Below, one piece after another: positions 63,179 to 64,000 of a stretch of 64,000 bases of DNA. This DNA is from Idiomarina baltica OS145. Lineage in GTDB: Bacteria > Pseudomonadota > Gammaproteobacteria > Enterobacterales > Alteromonadaceae. Positions within the stretch are counted from its first letter, which is position 1, and each line of letters begins with the position of its first letter. The stretch lies in NCBI RefSeq assembly GCF_000152885.1, contig NZ_CH672403.1:241067-305066 (forward strand), in the 5' to 3' direction. Both the position numbers and the translations under genes were made by a program. The notes below the pieces were generated by a model, which was not told the origin of the DNA, ran no database searches, and was given only the letters and a program-made list of their open reading frames with translations.

Positions 63179-64000
63179 TTGAATTCTCCAACGAGTTATA
63201 AGCATCAATACGCTTTTTGGGTAAAGCTCGCCAGTGCTTCATCGGTCACTACGGCCGCTTTGCTGATAGCCATGAAACTCTACGCTTGGTTTGATACTGA
63301 GTCGGCGAGTATGCTCGCCTCGTTAACTGATTCGTTGCTCGATAGTGGTGCCTCGATTTTTAGTTTTTTCGCCATCCGTTACTCTTTGCAACCCGCAGAT
63401 GATGAGCACCGATTCGGCCACGGTAAAGCCGAATCCCTTGCCGCGTTAGCGCAAAGTGCTTTTGTCGCTGGCTCAGGCATGCTACTTATTTTTCACAGTG
63501 CGCAACAATGGATGGACGATTCACAACTACCTAACTTAGAAACGGGTATTTGGGTCAGTGTGGCAGCCATCGTCATCACCATGGTATTACTGGTGATTCA
63601 ACGGATAGCCATCCGCGTCACCGACTCGCAAGCAGTTAAAGCCGATCATTTGCATTATCAGTCTGATATCTTACTCAACGCGGCGGTTTTAGTTGCGCTG
63701 GTACTGAGCCAGTTTGGCATGCACTGGGCGGATGGCGTGTTTGCCATTTTAATTGCGTTGTATCTAATCTGGGGGGCGATTCGCATCGGCACTGAGGCAT
63801 TTAACTCGTTGATGGATCGCGAACTACCCGAACACTTACAAAAGAAAGTGGTGGATACGGCGCTAGCCATTGACGGTGTTTTAGGGATCCACGGCCTGCG
63901 TACTCGTGAGGCAGGCTCCACACGCTTTATTCAGTTACACATCGAACTCGACAATCATTTGTCTCTGCTCAAAGCCCACGCGATTTCTGATGAAGTCGAA
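63179..64000 (+). CDS. fieF: Cation diffusion facilitator FieF-like (3' end outside window)
   Basis: The 274 codons visible are open to the window end. The protein has the FieF layout: six membrane segments, LASLTDSLLDSGASIFSFF with metal-site aspartates, YSLQPADDEHRFGHGKAESL, and VKADHLHYQSDILLNAAVL with the H/D pair. The cytoplasmic domain GIHGLRTREAGSTRFIQLHI follows. It should export zinc or ferrous iron by proton antiport. The likely start is TTG at 63179 (giving MNSPTSYKHQYAFW, like FieF); an in-frame GTG at 63167 is an alternative. No ATG fits. Confidence 0.9.
   Translation, partial: MNSPTSYKHQYAFWVKLASASSVTTAALLIAMKLYAWFDTESASMLASLTDSLLDSGASIFSFFAIRYSLQPADDEHRFGHGKAESLAALAQSAFVAGSGMLLIFHSAQQWMDDSQLPNLETGIWVSVAAIVITMVLLVIQRIAIRVTDSQAVKADHLHYQSDILLNAAVLVALVLSQFGMHWADGVFAILIALYLIWGAIRIGTEAFNSLMDRELPEHLQKKVVDTALAIDGVLGIHGLRTREAGSTRFIQLHIELDNHLSLLKAHAISDEVE

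Noticed and set aside
1-64000. tRNA, rRNA, CRISPR arrays, complete insertion sequences
   Set aside because: Looked for T-loop motifs, repeat-spacer patterns and transposase frames and found none convincing. The island uses a protein-coding target, not a tRNA.

Overview
The window looks like a chromosome segment of a marine gammaproteobacterium, probably an Alteromonadales/Idiomarinaceae-type organism. That placement is an inference from moderate GC content, the rph-pyrE-yicC neighbourhood, nnrS, trmL, smrA and yfhL/yegQ homologues, and many compact genes with strong Shine-Dalgarno sites. I see no rRNA, tRNA or CRISPR array.

Layout. Positions 1-30172 are core or near-core chromosome: a partial lipoprotein gene, a FecA-like TonB receptor, an ATP-grasp ligase, a SLC13 anion transporter, a YjdM zinc-ribbon protein, an NPP-type phosphodiesterase, a poly-gamma-glutamate-type operon (pgsB-pgsC-pgsW-like), a PLP D-amino-acid enzyme with a LOG nucleosidase and a DUF1543 gene, a DJ-1/PfpI protein and an old yellow enzyme, yjbQ, a GNAT gene, a membrane diguanylate cyclase overlapping a SIMPL gene, trhP/yegQ with ferredoxin yfhL, upp, a membrane-anchored LuxR regulator divergent from a heavy-metal-type RND efflux operon ending in a DUF3240 gene, a VOC protein, parvulin, nnrS with a likely NsrR operator, yaiI and a PAS-GGDEF cyclase.

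Positions 30280-54135 are accessory. The part from 30280 to about 35890 holds a PLD-helicase-DUF3427 gene, two poorly known genes, a noncoding stretch with a possible structured RNA, and the C-terminal remnant of a tyrosine integrase. From 35892 to 54135 lies a well-delimited integrative island at the 3' end of yicC. Both ends carry a copy of the last seven yicC codons, differing only synonymously, and both carry paired TTGTCACCA-type repeats with a 12-bp period. The island holds an XRE regulator with a PD-(D/E)xK-like protein, a membrane protein, a resolvase-like nuclease, an EVE-domain McrB with McrC, a GC-rich type I restriction-modification set (hsdM-hsdS-hsdR), an unknown three-segment membrane protein, an inovirus-Gp2/YagK-like protein, an AlpA regulator, a long hairpin and a complete integrase. 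It is a mobile defence island.

From 54115 to the end the core chromosome resumes: yicC, an exported alpha/beta hydrolase, an ECF sigma factor fused to a membrane domain, smrA, rph, pyrE, a cyanophycinase-like protein that seems to lack the catalytic serine, a two-domain solute-binding protein, trmL and a partial fieF-type cation efflux gene.

The most interesting material is the island: its end structure, the XRE/nuclease pair with a palindromic operator, the McrBC-EVE operon with two extra genes, and the unknown membrane gene whose start abuts a terminator.
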